From Asterias amurensis (Eukaryota; Echinodermata; Asteroidea; Forcipulatida; Asteriidae): a DNA stretch of 64,000 bases. The first letter of the stretch is position 1. Every line of letters begins with the position of its first letter. Position numbers and translations under genes: made by a program. Location: NCBI RefSeq assembly GCF_032118995.1, contig NC_092656.1, forward strand, positions 21,348,965 to 21,412,964, given 5' to 3'. This document shows, piece by piece, positions 25,247-37,100 of this stretch. A model generated the notes under the pieces. The model saw nothing but the letters and a program-made list of their open reading frames with translations. It searched no databases and had not been told where the DNA came from.

Positions 25247-28200
25247 ATGGCTGGACGAAGAGATTGTCCCGAGATTGTGAGGAAAATTCCAAACTCACAG
25301 AGAGAAAGGTAAGTGTGAGTGCAAGTTTACGGTCTCGAAGAAGCCTAGGATTTTCAGGCAATAAATGAATTGAATGGTTTGGATCGGGGACCCTCCCCTT
25401 TGCTTCACACTTTTCGTTTTCCCCCTTGTGTTGGTCTTGGAATTGTTGTCATGTTTATTGACTTGTATTTAATATTTGTAATGTATTGTCTTGCTGTTTA
25501 TGCTCTTGGGCACATTTGGTCAATCTGCTCAAATGGTTGATCACGTTGCACAGTCACTCTGATGCGGCCTGTAGGATGTTTCAGAATTTACTTACCTTCA
25601 AAAAAAGATCCTCGTTAGTTTTGAATTTATAGATAAGGTTTTGAGTGGTGGTAGTTGTGATGATCGTAACCCCCCATCCTCCCTACATCTACCGTTTGGC
25701 TTTGGGGGGATTGGGTGGGTGGGGGGGGGGGGGGGGGGGGTTACGTTCATCGCAACTCGTCTGGTGGCAGCAGGATGGACCAAATCCAAAAAGATTTTCC
25801 AACCGATAGCCAAACACAATCTACATGTACCGTTTATGCCAAACATATTATTCCATTATTTTTTATTCACATGTTAATTGATTGAGTTTGTATTAAAAAA
25901 GAAGAAATTTATTTCTGTTTTAGGTACAAATCTCTGGGCAAACTCTACAAGGAAAGATTTGGTTCGCAGCCAGCGTTCTTTGCCAGGGCACCAGGCAGAG
26001 TTAATCTCATAGGTCAGTATTTTCAATTTTCCCATCAAAAATTTACTCAAATTATTCTCAGGATTGTGCTTGAATTAAATTAAAGACCCTGGACACTATT
26101 GGTAATTGTCAAAGACCTGTCTTTCCACTTGGTGTATCTCAACATATGCACAAAATAATAAACCTCAAAATTTGAGCTCAATGGGTCGTCGAAGTTGCGA
26201 GATAACTATGAAAGAAAAAACACCTTTGTCACACGAAGTTGTGTGCTTTCAGATGCTTGATTTCGAGACCTCAAATTCTAAATCTGAGGTCTCGAAATTA
26301 AATTCGTGGAAAATCACTTCTTTCTCAAAAACTACATCACTTCAGAGGGAGCCGTTTCTCACAATGTTTCATACTATCAACCTCTCGTCATTACACGTTA
26401 CCAATTAAGGTTTTATGCTAATAACTATTTTGAGTATTTACCAATAGTGGCCAGTGCCTTTAAACAATGTCCTTTCTTTCCTTTTCCCCTTAGGTGAGCA
26501 CATAGATTACTGTGGGTACTCGGTTCTACCGATGGCCATTCAACAAGACATAGTAATGGCTGCAGGGACCAACCCAGATCAGATGCTAGTCTTCACTAAC
26601 TCAAACCCAGAATATCAGTAAGTACTTGGGAAGGATTTAGGGATGGTATAATCAGTAAATAGTTAACCCTCCTTAGTAACATCTTCCAGTGAGTTCTCGA
26701 GGCATTTGGAACCATTCAACTGCATAGTACAAAGACCTTTTCGCAAATACCATTGCGCAAGCGCAAACTGTTGAATGAGGTGTATTGTTGGATAGCTATA
26801 GATCAAATCTTATCACCAGCTAGACCACAATGCACCTAATTCCAAGCTTTACGCGTGCTCCTGAGTATTTGCGAAAAGGTCTATGGGTGTGTATGGTGTT
26901 ACAACTCTGCAACTAATGTGTATAATGCGTTGATCAGCACCATATTGCAGGCTGGCCAATATGGTTATCTATAATTCAAAACCACAGTGGATGATATTGA
27001 ATGGTGAAACAGTAGGAGGGTTAAATGTTGAGAATACCTCAAGTACAAACATTCATATCGATTGAATTCAATCAAATAAACTTGAAATCTGGCTTCTGCC
27101 GCTTTAAAAAATTACAACTCTGGCACATGATGAGTATGGAAATTAGGTCACCATTGTTTCACTGACTGGTGTGTGTCAGTTTCAATGTGGCATGGTTTGT
27201 TACGTAAAGTTTGAAGGCTCATATTTATTGTAAATGCTGTATCCAATACTTCTCATACTTACGTTTGCTTTTGTATTTAAAGTGATACACAATTTGAACC
27301 TACGTCCGCAGGGATTACAAGTCAAGCGTGGAAGACTATAAGATTAATTCCAGCAACCCACTATGGCATAACTACATACTATGTGGCTTCCGAGGTATCG
27401 TAGAGGCAGAGTGTATATCTAATCCAACGGGAATGAACCTCGTTGTCGACGGGACAGTACCCCGCAGTGCTGGACTGTCAAGCTCTAGTGCTCTGGTGTG
27501 CTGCGGTAGTCTGGCGACCATGCACGCCAACCAGCAAGAAATACCAAAGGTAGGTTCCAGATCTAGTGTGGACTTCATTGCGCCATAGCACCTTGTGAAC
27601 CACTACATGGTGCCATGTAAAAGGAACAGGTCTAATACTTCAACATTTAGCCTCGCATACCTTGCAAGAAAAATACTGATACGCTTTGAGATGGGAAACT
27701 GACTGATAGCATTATACATCAATTCAGGGTGATACAGGATTTGAACCTGTGACCTGTGACAGTGCTCTACCTAATGAGTCATCTAGCCACATGTTGGCAG
27801 TGTCTCTATTGTGTCAATGTTTTAACGGCAAAGCCGATTGGCCGATAGGAGCACCAGCTTCCCCTAGCTACCCCCTTCTGGCTGATTGGGTAACCCGGTA
27901 GCCAGGGATGCGTCTCCTAGTACACTCAATGGTTGCAAATTCTGGAGTTTCATTGTGTCAATAAAAGCTCTTGTCAGATGCTCTGAGAACACAAGAAAAG
28001 GTTTCCTTGTCTCCTTGAAAAACTGTGTGAGGTTAGTCTTTTTATATGTCAGTTAATATGAAAATTATACTGTTGTCATGTTTTAGAAAAAGCTGGCGGA
28101 TATCTGCATGAGGTGTGAGCAATACATCGGCACTCAGGGCGGTGGGATGGATCAATCCATCTGTTTCCTCGCTGAAGCTGGAACGGTTAGTCAACCTCCT

Positions 28201-31069
28201 TGTATCATTTCTTCAATTTGAAATCTTCAAGCTATACAATGGTCATAAAGTCATAAGTCAGAATAAGTGTTGTTGAGCAAGACACTTAATCATAAGCGCT
28301 TCTCATCACCCAGGAGTAAATGGTACCTGCAGCAAACATGCTTATAAATTAGTCGCGATTTCTTGCAAAGTCCAACTGTTCACGCTATTTGAGAACCGAC
28401 TAGTCGAGTAGTAAGTTTCACTAGGCATCATCATCATCATCATTCTCTTAATCCATCTTGGGGATGGGGGACGTAGAGCAGCCCAACCAATGCGATCTGA
28501 TGCGAATTGCCACAGCTGCCGGGCCCGAGACTCGAAGTCTGCTTCCAGTTGGCCCAGGGCCTCTTGGCCTCTTCTGCACTAGTCACCCAGGGGTGGATTT
28601 CACAAAGAGTTAGGACTAGTCTTATCTTGAGTTGGGAAGTGTTACTAGTCCTAACTTAGGACTAGCTACATGTTTTTGCTATCTCTTAGGACTAGTCGTA
28701 AGTTAGGACTAGTCCTAACTCTTTGTGAAATCGACCCCTGGCCTTGTTACTGCTGTGTGATTTTTTCCAAACTTCTTGTTTTGATCTATCCAGGCCAAGT
28801 TGATTGAGTTCAATCCAATCAGAGCCTCAAATGTCTCCTTGCCGGACGGCACTACTTTCGTCATCTCCAACAGTTGTGTTGAATTGCAGAAAGCTGCCAC
28901 GTCTCACTTCAACATCAGAGTAGTGGAATGTCGCTTGGCAACTCAGGTACGAGATGATAATAAAAAACAGCACTTATAAAAAGCCAATTTCTTACAAATA
29001 AAATGCCATTCAAGGGCACCAGTTTGCAAAGTCTAAAGTCCAGGATTTAAAATGCTATATTGAACTGAATACTATTGAATGAACTGAATACTATTTGCGC
29101 ATTCTTCCATCTGAATTTGCATCAGATCTTAGCCAAGTCCAAAGGTCTAGACTGGAAGCAGTTCAAGGTGCTCGGCAAGCTACAAGAGTCCCTCGGGGTG
29201 TCCTTCGAGGACATGTTGAGTCTTGTGGAGACCACGTTACACCACGAGCCGTATGATAAGAAGGAGGTGTGTGATATATTGGGGGTCAGTGAGGAAGAGT
29301 TGAATCAAGCTAGTCTAAGTGCGAACACGCTGGATGGTGAGACACTTTACTTTGTTCAAGGATCAGAAATGTTTAACTTTTGTCCGAGTTCAGACTCGTT
29401 AAGTCGGCCTGGTGAAGAAAATCAGTCGTTATTTTGTCTACATGAAGAAAGCTCCTTAAAATCTATAACTCCTGGGGTTACCAAAAGGTGGACATGCCAT
29501 CATTTTAGCATACCTCCCAAAATTAGATCCCATTTTCAGACTTTTCTTGTCAGCAATGACTCTCACCCTTGTTTTACTCTACAACCCCTTTCACGTTGAC
29601 ATCTAAGAAACAAGAAATCTGTAAAAAAAACAATCGTCAAGTTCTTGTTTTGTGAAAACAATGTTTTGTCAAAGCCATGTGCATGTTTGTGTCTGGCTTA
29701 TTTTGGGTGTGGCAATCACCGTTGAGTTGAGTCAAACCCACATTCTGTTGACACCAACACTTAAACAGTGCACCCAGAGCACACAGCCTGGAGGCTGTAG
29801 TACCCTGTTCGAGTCCCATCTAACCCATATTCAGAAACCTGTGAGTGGGTACTCATAAGAGTTATGTCCCGTTCCAGTGTAAAGTTCACTTTGCATTTAT
29901 TTCAACTTGACATAAACCTGACACTGATAAATTGGTCATCATTCAAACAGTTATAATGTTTTCCAATAATACTTTGTTACAGTAACGTCTTTCAAACTGC
30001 ACGACCGAGCAAAGCACGTTTTCAGTGAAGCTAACAGGGTGGTGCAATTCAAGGAGATATGTGACCAGGGTCTTGGCGATGCTGCTAGCATCCTGGGAGG
30101 TCTAATGAATGACAGTCACGCTAGCTGTAGAGACCTGTATGAGTGTAGCTGTGAGCCGCTGGATAAACTCGTTCAGATCTGCAGGTAAAACCACTTGATC
30201 AATTTTTTATTTTATTTTTTTTCAAAAGAAAAGTAACTAGAGTGGGACTTACACCTGTGACCTGGTCCCAATTTCATAGAGCTGCTCAAGCAGTGAATTA
30301 AGCTCAACATCTTTCTGCTAAGAGAAAAAAAGCTGGATACCAGTCACACACTGTACATGTGACATGGTAGTTTGGCTGGTAACCTTATCTCGTAAGAATC
30401 ATTTTGTTGTGCTCTATGAAATTGGGCCTTTGGGACATCACTTGTGTAAAAAAAGGGCCACAGAGCAGGGTCTTCCTGCAGGCACGATTTGTACAGATTT
30501 AGTGGAGGTAATCTTTACTGTAAAGGAATTTTTGGGGGTGGGCCTCAGCCATAAAATTTCACTATTAAAAAGGACAGGAAATACTACAAGGATGCTGAGC
30601 TCACGCACAAGTTTTTACACATAAAAGAACAGCTACCATCCAACCATTTGCCTACTTTGACTCCTGTGAGGGCACGCCTTTTTGTGCCTGTGACGTCCAT
30701 GCAACACAAGGGGTCTATTGTCTTGGGTTTATCTTGCTGGGGATTGACCGTTGGATGCTTCCCCCACAACACCCCGATGCATTTCCAAAACTCATCAGTA
30801 TTTTATTGCGTGAATAATTGATATCCTGTTGTTTACTCCACGATAGGGATTCTGGTGCCCTGGGCTCGCGGCTCACCGGGGCAGGCTGGGGAGGTTGCAC
30901 AGTCTCCATGGTTCCATCGGGGGACGTCGACGACTTCATCGCCAAAGTACATGCTGGGTATTATGCAGCAGACCCCAAGCTCGAGGGAAAAGCCGCAGGG
31001 AGTTTGTTTGCGACTGAGCCGGGCAACGGGGCATGCATGTTTGAAATGGATGCTGAAACCACTGTTTAA
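25247..31069 (+). CDS. GALK2: N-acetylgalactosamine kinase (GHMP family), 9 exons, complete
   Basis: Exons are 25247-25308, 25924-26012, 26494-26617, 27312-27549, 28087-28185, 28794-28946, 29126-29336, 29983-30184 and 30847-31069. The total is 1401 nt, 466 residues (human GALK2 is 458), and all phases agree. The galactokinase signature [13 protein letters not shown] is at residues 44-56. GHMP motif 2, [12 protein letters not shown], is at about 142-153. The GGGMDQS loop carries the expected catalytic Asp193. Motif 3, [12 protein letters not shown], is at about 403-414. The family phosphorylates GalNAc at C1 with ATP in amino-sugar salvage and also accepts galactose weakly. GALK2 is favoured over GALK1 by length and by blocks such as KPLWHNY-like [17 protein letters not shown] and MYECSC-like LYECSC. 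Intron 2 holds a full MITE, intron 3 a short inverted-repeat element and intron 5 a palindromic MITE. All catalytic motifs look intact. Confidence 0.97.
26080..26463 (+). mobile_element. Family A MITE in GALK2 intron 2
   Basis: Full length, TTAA at both ends, ending 30 bp before exon 26494-26617. The remaining intron end keeps a good pyrimidine tract and acceptor, so splicing need not be disturbed. Confidence 0.87.
26724..26885. mobile_element. Short inverted-repeat element in GALK2 intron 3
   Basis: AGACCTTTTCGCAAATAC near 26733-26751 is complemented by GTATTTGCGAAAAGGTCT at 26865-26882, ending a 160-bp unit. Confidence 0.7.
27722..27800 (-). mobile_element. tRNA-like SINE head in GALK2 intron 4
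   Basis: Minus strand carries TGGCTAGATGACTCATTAGG (A-box-like) and CAGGTTCAAATCCTG (B box), an arrangement of tRNA-derived SINE heads. It is not a functional tRNA, because no complete cloverleaf is seen. Confidence 0.5.
28590..28738. mobile_element. Palindromic TAGGACTAGTCC-type MITE in GALK2 intron 5
   Basis: Begins GGGGTGGATTTCACAAAGAG and ends CTCTTTGTGAAATCGACCCC. It ends about 55 bp before exon 28794-28946. Confidence 0.82.
30264..30430. mobile_element. GGGCCCAATTTCAT-type element in GALK2 intron 8
   Basis: Left GGTCCCAATTTCATAGAGCT, right GTGCTCTATGAAATTGGGCC. Starts 80 bp after exon 29983-30184. Confidence 0.72.
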
Positions 31070-31105
31070 GATTTGTAGATGTATTCCTTGCCCCTCAGAG
31101 TCCTG

Positions 31106-31230
31106 GGGGCCAATTTCACAATGAACTTAGAACTCTAGGAAACATTCAAAACTTAAGGTTAGTCCTAAGTTAGGTAACCCGTCCTAACTCGAGATATGAC
31201 TAGTCTTAACTTCTTGTGAAATCGACCCCA
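31106..31230. mobile_element. TAGGACTAGTCC-type MITE in the GALK2 3' UTR
   Basis: Begins GGGGCCAATTTCACAATG and ends CTTGTGAAATCGACCCC, 37 bp after the GALK2 stop, so almost surely transcribed. The left arm is more decayed than the right. Confidence 0.72.
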
Positions 31231-31639
31231 GAGCATTTAGCCGACTGCCCATACTGCATCTGCCTTTACCAAGGTCCCACAAACAAAAACTGTTATCTGA
31301 AATACTTTGCAAGAAAACAAATTGTCCCCCAAACTCAGTTTAAACTTTTATTTGCCAAACTAAAAATCAACATTAAGTAGATGAATGCATTGACAAAACC
31401 CGGTCTACTTGGATAGTGCCTTTAAATGCTTGTCATCAGTCGACCAATCAAATGACCAGTCCAATGTCATGTGACAGTAACCAATTTGTTGTGTCAGTGC
31501 AACTGGGTCCTACTGTAACTCTGTTTTAGTCAAAGAGTCATTTGATTTTGTGGCATGTTAAGAGCAAAGGACTCTAGCTCTGTTGGTGTTTCTGATCAGT
31601 CGAGTGTGGGTTTGAGTCTTGGTCTTTGAACGCGTGTCC

Positions 31640-32025
31640 TTAAAGGTAGTGGACACTATTGGTAATTACTCAAAATAATTATCATCATAAAACCTTTCTT
31701 GATTACAAGTAATGGGAAGAGGTTGATGATGTAAAACATTGTGAGAAACGGCTCCCTCTGAAGTGACGTAGTTTCCGAGAAAGAAGTAATTTTCCACGAA
31801 TTTGATTTCGAGACCTCAAGTTTAGAATTTGAGGTCTCGAAATCAAGCATCAGAATGCACACAATTTTGTGTGACAAGGGTGTTTTTTCTTTCATTATTA
31901 TCTCGCGAATTCAACGACCGATTGAGCTCAAATTTTCATAGGTTTGTTACTTGATGCATATGTTGAGATACACCAACTGTGAAGACTAGTCTTTGACAAT
32001 TACCAATAGTGTCCACTGTCTTTAA
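31640..32025 (-). mobile_element. Family A MITE downstream of GALK2
   Basis: Minus orientation, full length, TTAA at 31640-31643 and 32022-32025. Likely in the GALK2 3' UTR if the AATAAA at 32261 is used. Confidence 0.87.
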
Positions 32026-32260
32026 GCAAGGTTTAAAAAAAGGCAGGCAAACCAAAACCAAACTATGTTGCCCAAGTTGGTGTGATGTTTCCAAAAGGAT
32101 GCTTTGCTGACTAAATAATTTAGAGCCAGGTACCACTTTGTTGCATTATGAAAAATGCATTTTACACGAGGTCCTAACTCACACATGACATGACAATGTA
32201 ATGTGTTGTTAGCTTAAGATTAATGACAAATACAGTAACATTCTGTATGGATCAAACAAA

Positions 32261-32266
32261 AATAAA
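32261..32266 (+). terminator. Candidate GALK2 polyadenylation signal
   Basis: AATAAA lies about 1.2 kb after the GALK2 stop codon. If used, the 3' UTR would contain the palindromic element at 31106-31230 and the MITE at 31640-32025. A second plus-strand AATAAA is at 33239-33244. Neither is proven. Confidence 0.35.
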
Positions 32267-33197
32267 ATTAATTTTTACCTTCCAAGTTTTAAAATGTCTA
32301 CCAACACAATTTAGCATGCCAGTACTTAACAGTTTTTAAAAGAAATGAACAAATATATATATATATGTATACTATTTGGAGGTAAATTAAGGAATATAAT
32401 GTGAAGAAGAGAAAATCCAAAACATTTTGGGTGACTGTATGTCTGTGTTAACTTTAAAAGTTACTGTTTTTCTTTGTTGTTCCCCGTCATACAAGTGTGT
32501 TTAATCAGTTTTGATATCGATTTTTGGGACTATGTTTTGAACTTTGTAAGGTGTAGTTAAAGGTGCAACGAATTCTTTTATAGAAATGCGATAGTTCATG
32601 CTTCATTAGACTATGCAAATCTTTTGCGAATGTTTTCAAAAGCGAGTGATTTTGTTTTCTTTCAAAGGTTAAAAGTGTTATACGGGATTTGAGAGGATAA
32701 GAAACATCATTATAAAGTAGGATTTGAAACTTTGCATGGTGGGAGCTTATTTAGGTGAGGATTGCGGTTTTACTCTTTGTGTATGTTCTGAAAAGAACCA
32801 GTGGTTGACAACTTAGCGTTTGGATCAGTATGCTCTACCGTCTTCAAAAGGAAACAGAAGGAAGGAAAGAAGTTTTTAAAACATTCTGCATCGCACACTT
32901 TAAAAAACATTCATCCCAGCAGAAAATTGTATTTAGCAATATAAAAATGACAGCTTTTGTAACAATTCAGGTCATTTCTTTGTCCGTTTAATGGCAGAAT
33001 GAAATTGCCCTACAATCATGACAATGAATGGAAGACAAGTTATCGTATTTTCCAAACTTGGATTTCATGAAACTCGATAAATCAAATGCATGTGATAAAC
33101 CCCGTATTTTTTTTCAAATATCTTTTTAATTTCATCAAGCATAGATTTAGTCATTATTTTACAAAACTGTTGAATTTTCATTGTTTGTTAAATTATG

Positions 33198-33203
33198 TTT
33201 ATT
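33198..33203 (-). terminator. Candidate FAM227B polyadenylation signal
   Basis: AATAAA on the minus strand about 830 bp after the FAM227B stop at 34035. Using it would place the LINE relic at 33320-33562 in the 3' UTR in antisense. It would also bring the FAM227B and GALK2 transcript ends to within about 1 kb of each other. Confidence 0.3.
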
Positions 33204-33319
33204 AAATTAACAGTTCATCATTGTAAAAAATACAGATAAATAAAATATATATACAAATAAAGTATGTACATGTACAAAATCTCTTTGTCCAGTCATCAAT
33301 TTCAGTATTAGAAATAGTT

Positions 33320-33562
33320 ATGTTCATTCGATTATTTTTTTTGAAACCAACACGTGTGGCTTGGCATATATGTAATGTTGGATACTTGACTCCCTGCACT
33401 TCAAAACGAGGTCTAAGATTCACCAGCAACATGCTCCTTGTTCCCCGGTCTCGTCTAGCCAGCTACAGGGAAAGGGTTTTTTCCTTTACAGCAACACGCA
33501 GGCTCTGGAATTCACTTCCTGAAAACCTCAGGGAAATACATAACTTGTTCAGCAGCAACTGA
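33320..33562 (+). mobile_element. 5'-truncated LINE, C-terminal end of ORF2
   Basis: The frame ends with LLVPRSRLASYRERVFSF then RRLWNSLPENLRE, matching the conserved C-terminus of CR1/L2/Rex-type LINE ORF2 proteins, which usually reads VPR..L..YG.R.FS...LWN.LP...R. Only the last 70 or so codons remain. It lies between the GALK2 and FAM227B 3' ends. Confidence 0.72.
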
Positions 33563-33914
33563 AGACACCTGTTCACACTTGCTTTCCCAACAATTTGAGA
33601 ATTCCCTCTTTTCAATCTTAACCGGTGCCTTTGAATGGTTTTACATCAGATTTAGTGCGCCTTTATAAATAAGGGAATCAATGTGTGGTGAAGAGGTTTT
33701 CAACAAGTGGTTTAATCCCAACGAGGCCTGGTTCTTGATAATTTTACCGAGACGAAGTATCCAAAGCACTAGAGAAGTAGACCAATGAGCAGGATTTCTT
33801 TGTGGGAACAAGTATTGTCTGATTTTCTTCACCAGGCCGACATAAAAAGTCTGAATTCAGCCAAAAGTTTGAACAATCTCATCCCTGTCCCACTCCTACT
33901 CTTTCCTCACCTAC

Positions 33915-34100
33915 CCTTCCCCACACCCCATTGGATACAATCCTTAATCATCCTCATCTAATGATGGACTGAATGTCACCCTCCTGTTTTCCCCACCCTC
34001 CAACTCCCCACACCCCGTTGGTTATAAACACTCCTTACTCATCATCATAATCCTCATCTGATGATGAACTATACCCACTCCCCGTTCTCTTTGATGCTGG
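33915..34100. repeat. Imperfect tandem duplication of the last FAM227B exon
   Basis: CCCACACCCCATTGGATACA followed by CATCCTCATCTAATGATGGA (33923 on) parallels CCCACACCCCGTTGGTTATA followed by AATCCTCATCTGATGATGAA (34008 on). The second unit is the acidic terminal exon; the first is a decayed copy in the 3' UTR. Confidence 0.6.
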
Positions 34101-37100
34101 CATCACCTGTCGCTCCTGTCAAATCAAAACAATAAAAGATTGTCAGACGTCAAAAGGAGAGAGGAAAATGTACTAAATAATTAGAATTACAATTGTACAA
34201 GCACGCATAACACTCTGCAATGGATTTTGCAACACACCCTCTCTCGGACAGCAGCATAGCTTTTAGGAGAGTACAACAATTCGAGATTCAAGAGTGTGTG
34301 ATTTTGTTATGTCTTCTTCTCTAATGGCAGACATTCGGACAATAGGTGGCAGCAGATATAGATCGTGTAAGTCTTGCGGGGTATTAGACCATTTGTGATG
34401 GGCTCTGTGACAATGAGTCACAAGGGGGAAAATTTACTTATTTAGTTTTATACATGGCTGAAAAGAGCATACAGAGCTTCATTTTGACACAGCTTACACA
34501 CTTATGTGATGTTTAGTTCAAAAGTTATGACCTTTTGAAAAATAGATTATGTCATAATCTGAAAATAACCCAAACTGGGGAAACAGCCCGTTTAGTAAAA
34601 ACATCACCTAATGATATCTAAGGGATGAAAAAAAAATTGATTTATTCACAATTATCAATCAAAACAAATACAGACCCTAAAGAAGCATAAAACCACTTTT
34701 TAAAAATATAAAAAAAAAATATTTTTTGTTCACCCTCCCACCCATCACTCAACAACCTTTAACTGGTAAGTGAGCTTTGCGACAAGCGACTCATTTTTGT
34801 AGAGCCCGTCACATTTTTCAAACCAATTTAGTCCCAATGTCAATTGCTTTAATTTGTGTGGTATTTATGATACAAAATGTAATGTCTGAACAGTCATGTC
34901 AAGCAATTCCTAGGAAATGCCCCCGGAATGTAAGATCACTAGTTTTATAAACAAAGCTGTCTACTACAGGACTTTATAATACTCAGCACATCAAAAAGTT
35001 AGTTATATCACACATGTTAACTGCCTGCTACAGGGGGGAGGGAGGGGGGAGGGGGGTTGGGGGTAATAAGTGGGCACTTTTGCATAATGAAGTCAATTTA
35101 CAGCATTCTCAAGAGATAGCTGAGGGTATTCTAATTGGTTATTTCAGCGTAATTAATTGTTCACAATTTCTTTGCAAATGAAATAAGGTAGTTGTATGGA
35201 AATGTATGCATATGAAAAGTATGCAGTTATGCAAGTAGATTGTGTATCTGATACTTAGTTTGTTTCTTTCAAAGAAACATTTTTTAAGCAGTATTTTTTA
35301 GCTTGACAACTTTATGACAGTGGGCCCTGACCGCACGAGCAAGATTCACCAAGGTTTTGAGAGCAGTCAAGGTTTTGAGAGCAGTATGGCAGTATTCTCT
35401 GTTCCTTTCACCAATTCTACAATCTTTTATTTGACACACGAACAATACCCATAAACGTGTTTACTATTTTCTCAGAGGTGTATTATGTTAACTATTTTTA
35501 GCAGAGTACAATCCTAAAAACAAAAACATAACTTAAAGGGAAGGTACACGTTTGGCGATTACTCAAAACAAATATTATCATAAAAACTTACTTGGTAACG
35601 AGTAATGGAGAGCTGTTGATAGTATAAAACATTGTGAGAAACGGCTCCCTCTGAAGTAGCATAGATTTTGAGAAAGAGGTAATTTCTCACTAAAATAATA
35701 AGAGACTTCTAGCCAGAACACAAATTCTAACACAAATTCGTTCAACAAAGGTGTTTTTTCTTCGTTGACCTATTGAGCCCAAATTTTCACAGGCTGTTAT
35801 TTTATGCTTATGTTGGGATACACCAAGTGAGAAGACTGGTCTTTGACAATTACCAAACGTGTACATTCCCTTTAATCTTCTTATTACTTTTCAGGACATG
35901 GTAAAAGAAAATTCAGCAAAAGTTCAATTTTACGGAAGAAATTATAGCTATACAGACATGAATGGTCTTTAAAGGGTTAAACAAATCAAGATTAATGTAT
36001 TACACAGTGAACAATCATTGCTATGCATTATAGTTGGTAGCTTTTGCATCACACTTTGCTGATGATTGAAAAATACACAGTGAGTCAATGAAGATGTTAG
36101 TTGTACATAATGTACATGAATTATGCTTTCTCGCAAAAACTGTTGATTACGCAAATCAAGATCAATAAAGATGATTAATATTATCAGCTTTCTTGTCAGA
36201 CCTCGTGTCCAGCTGCCTCCTTCAGCAAACTCAAGATGCCTTCTTTTCCCTTTAGGAAATAGCAATTTGGAAAGGAATGGTACGGGAGAAAAACAATCAT
36301 ATTTGAATTTAGACCGAATATTTAAAATGTAAAAGAATACATAGTTTGTGTCTTCCTTTTATTATTTACTGGCAAACAAAAAGGAAGAAGGGTAATGAAG
36401 AAAAAGCAAACCATGCCTTAAAACAAATAGATTGAAATATCAATACATGTATAGACATGACAGAGTTCTTGCACAATGGTACGGGAGAAAAACAATCAAA
36501 TTTGAGATTCATATTTTTGAAAAAACAATCGTATTTGAGATGCATATTTTGAAAATGTACAAAGAACTACATAATTTGCATCTTCGTTTTATTTAGTGGC
36601 AACGAAGAAAGCAAATCATGTCTTGAAACAAATCGTTGAAATAACATTACTAGATAAGTATTGACCCCTGCACAAAGCACAGTTCACTCTACACGTGCCT
36701 AGTTCGCCAAAGTGTTCCTGGTTTGAAGGAATTATTATCTCATCCCTAAAACGACTCAACTCACCCTCATATCAAGAATCTTTTCGCTCAGGATCTTGAC
36801 GTCCACATTGCGGAGTAGAATCTTCTGCTTTAACTGTTCGATCTCTCTCGTCTGTTCCCTCTTCTGCTTCTCAATGGCCATCATCTCTCTCGCCAACTCC
36901 TCCTTGATCCTAAAGTACACAAGAAAGGGGTAGATGGAGGATATAAAAAAAAAACTATTGATAATTTTGCTTTTCATGATTTGTTGATAAAAAAATAGCA
37001 AATATAAAATACACAGAAATCTAAAATTAAAGTAAAACAAAATGGCAAGTAAATTTGTTTTGAAAATATATGCAGAAACCATCATTAATCACCAAAAGAG

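Noticed and set aside
26106-26408. 100-codon plus frame in GALK2 intron 2, with similar frames at 5325, 15062, 19265, 31656, 47096 and 61745
   Set aside because: These are translations of family A MITE copies; the same peptide-like strings recur because the DNA recurs.
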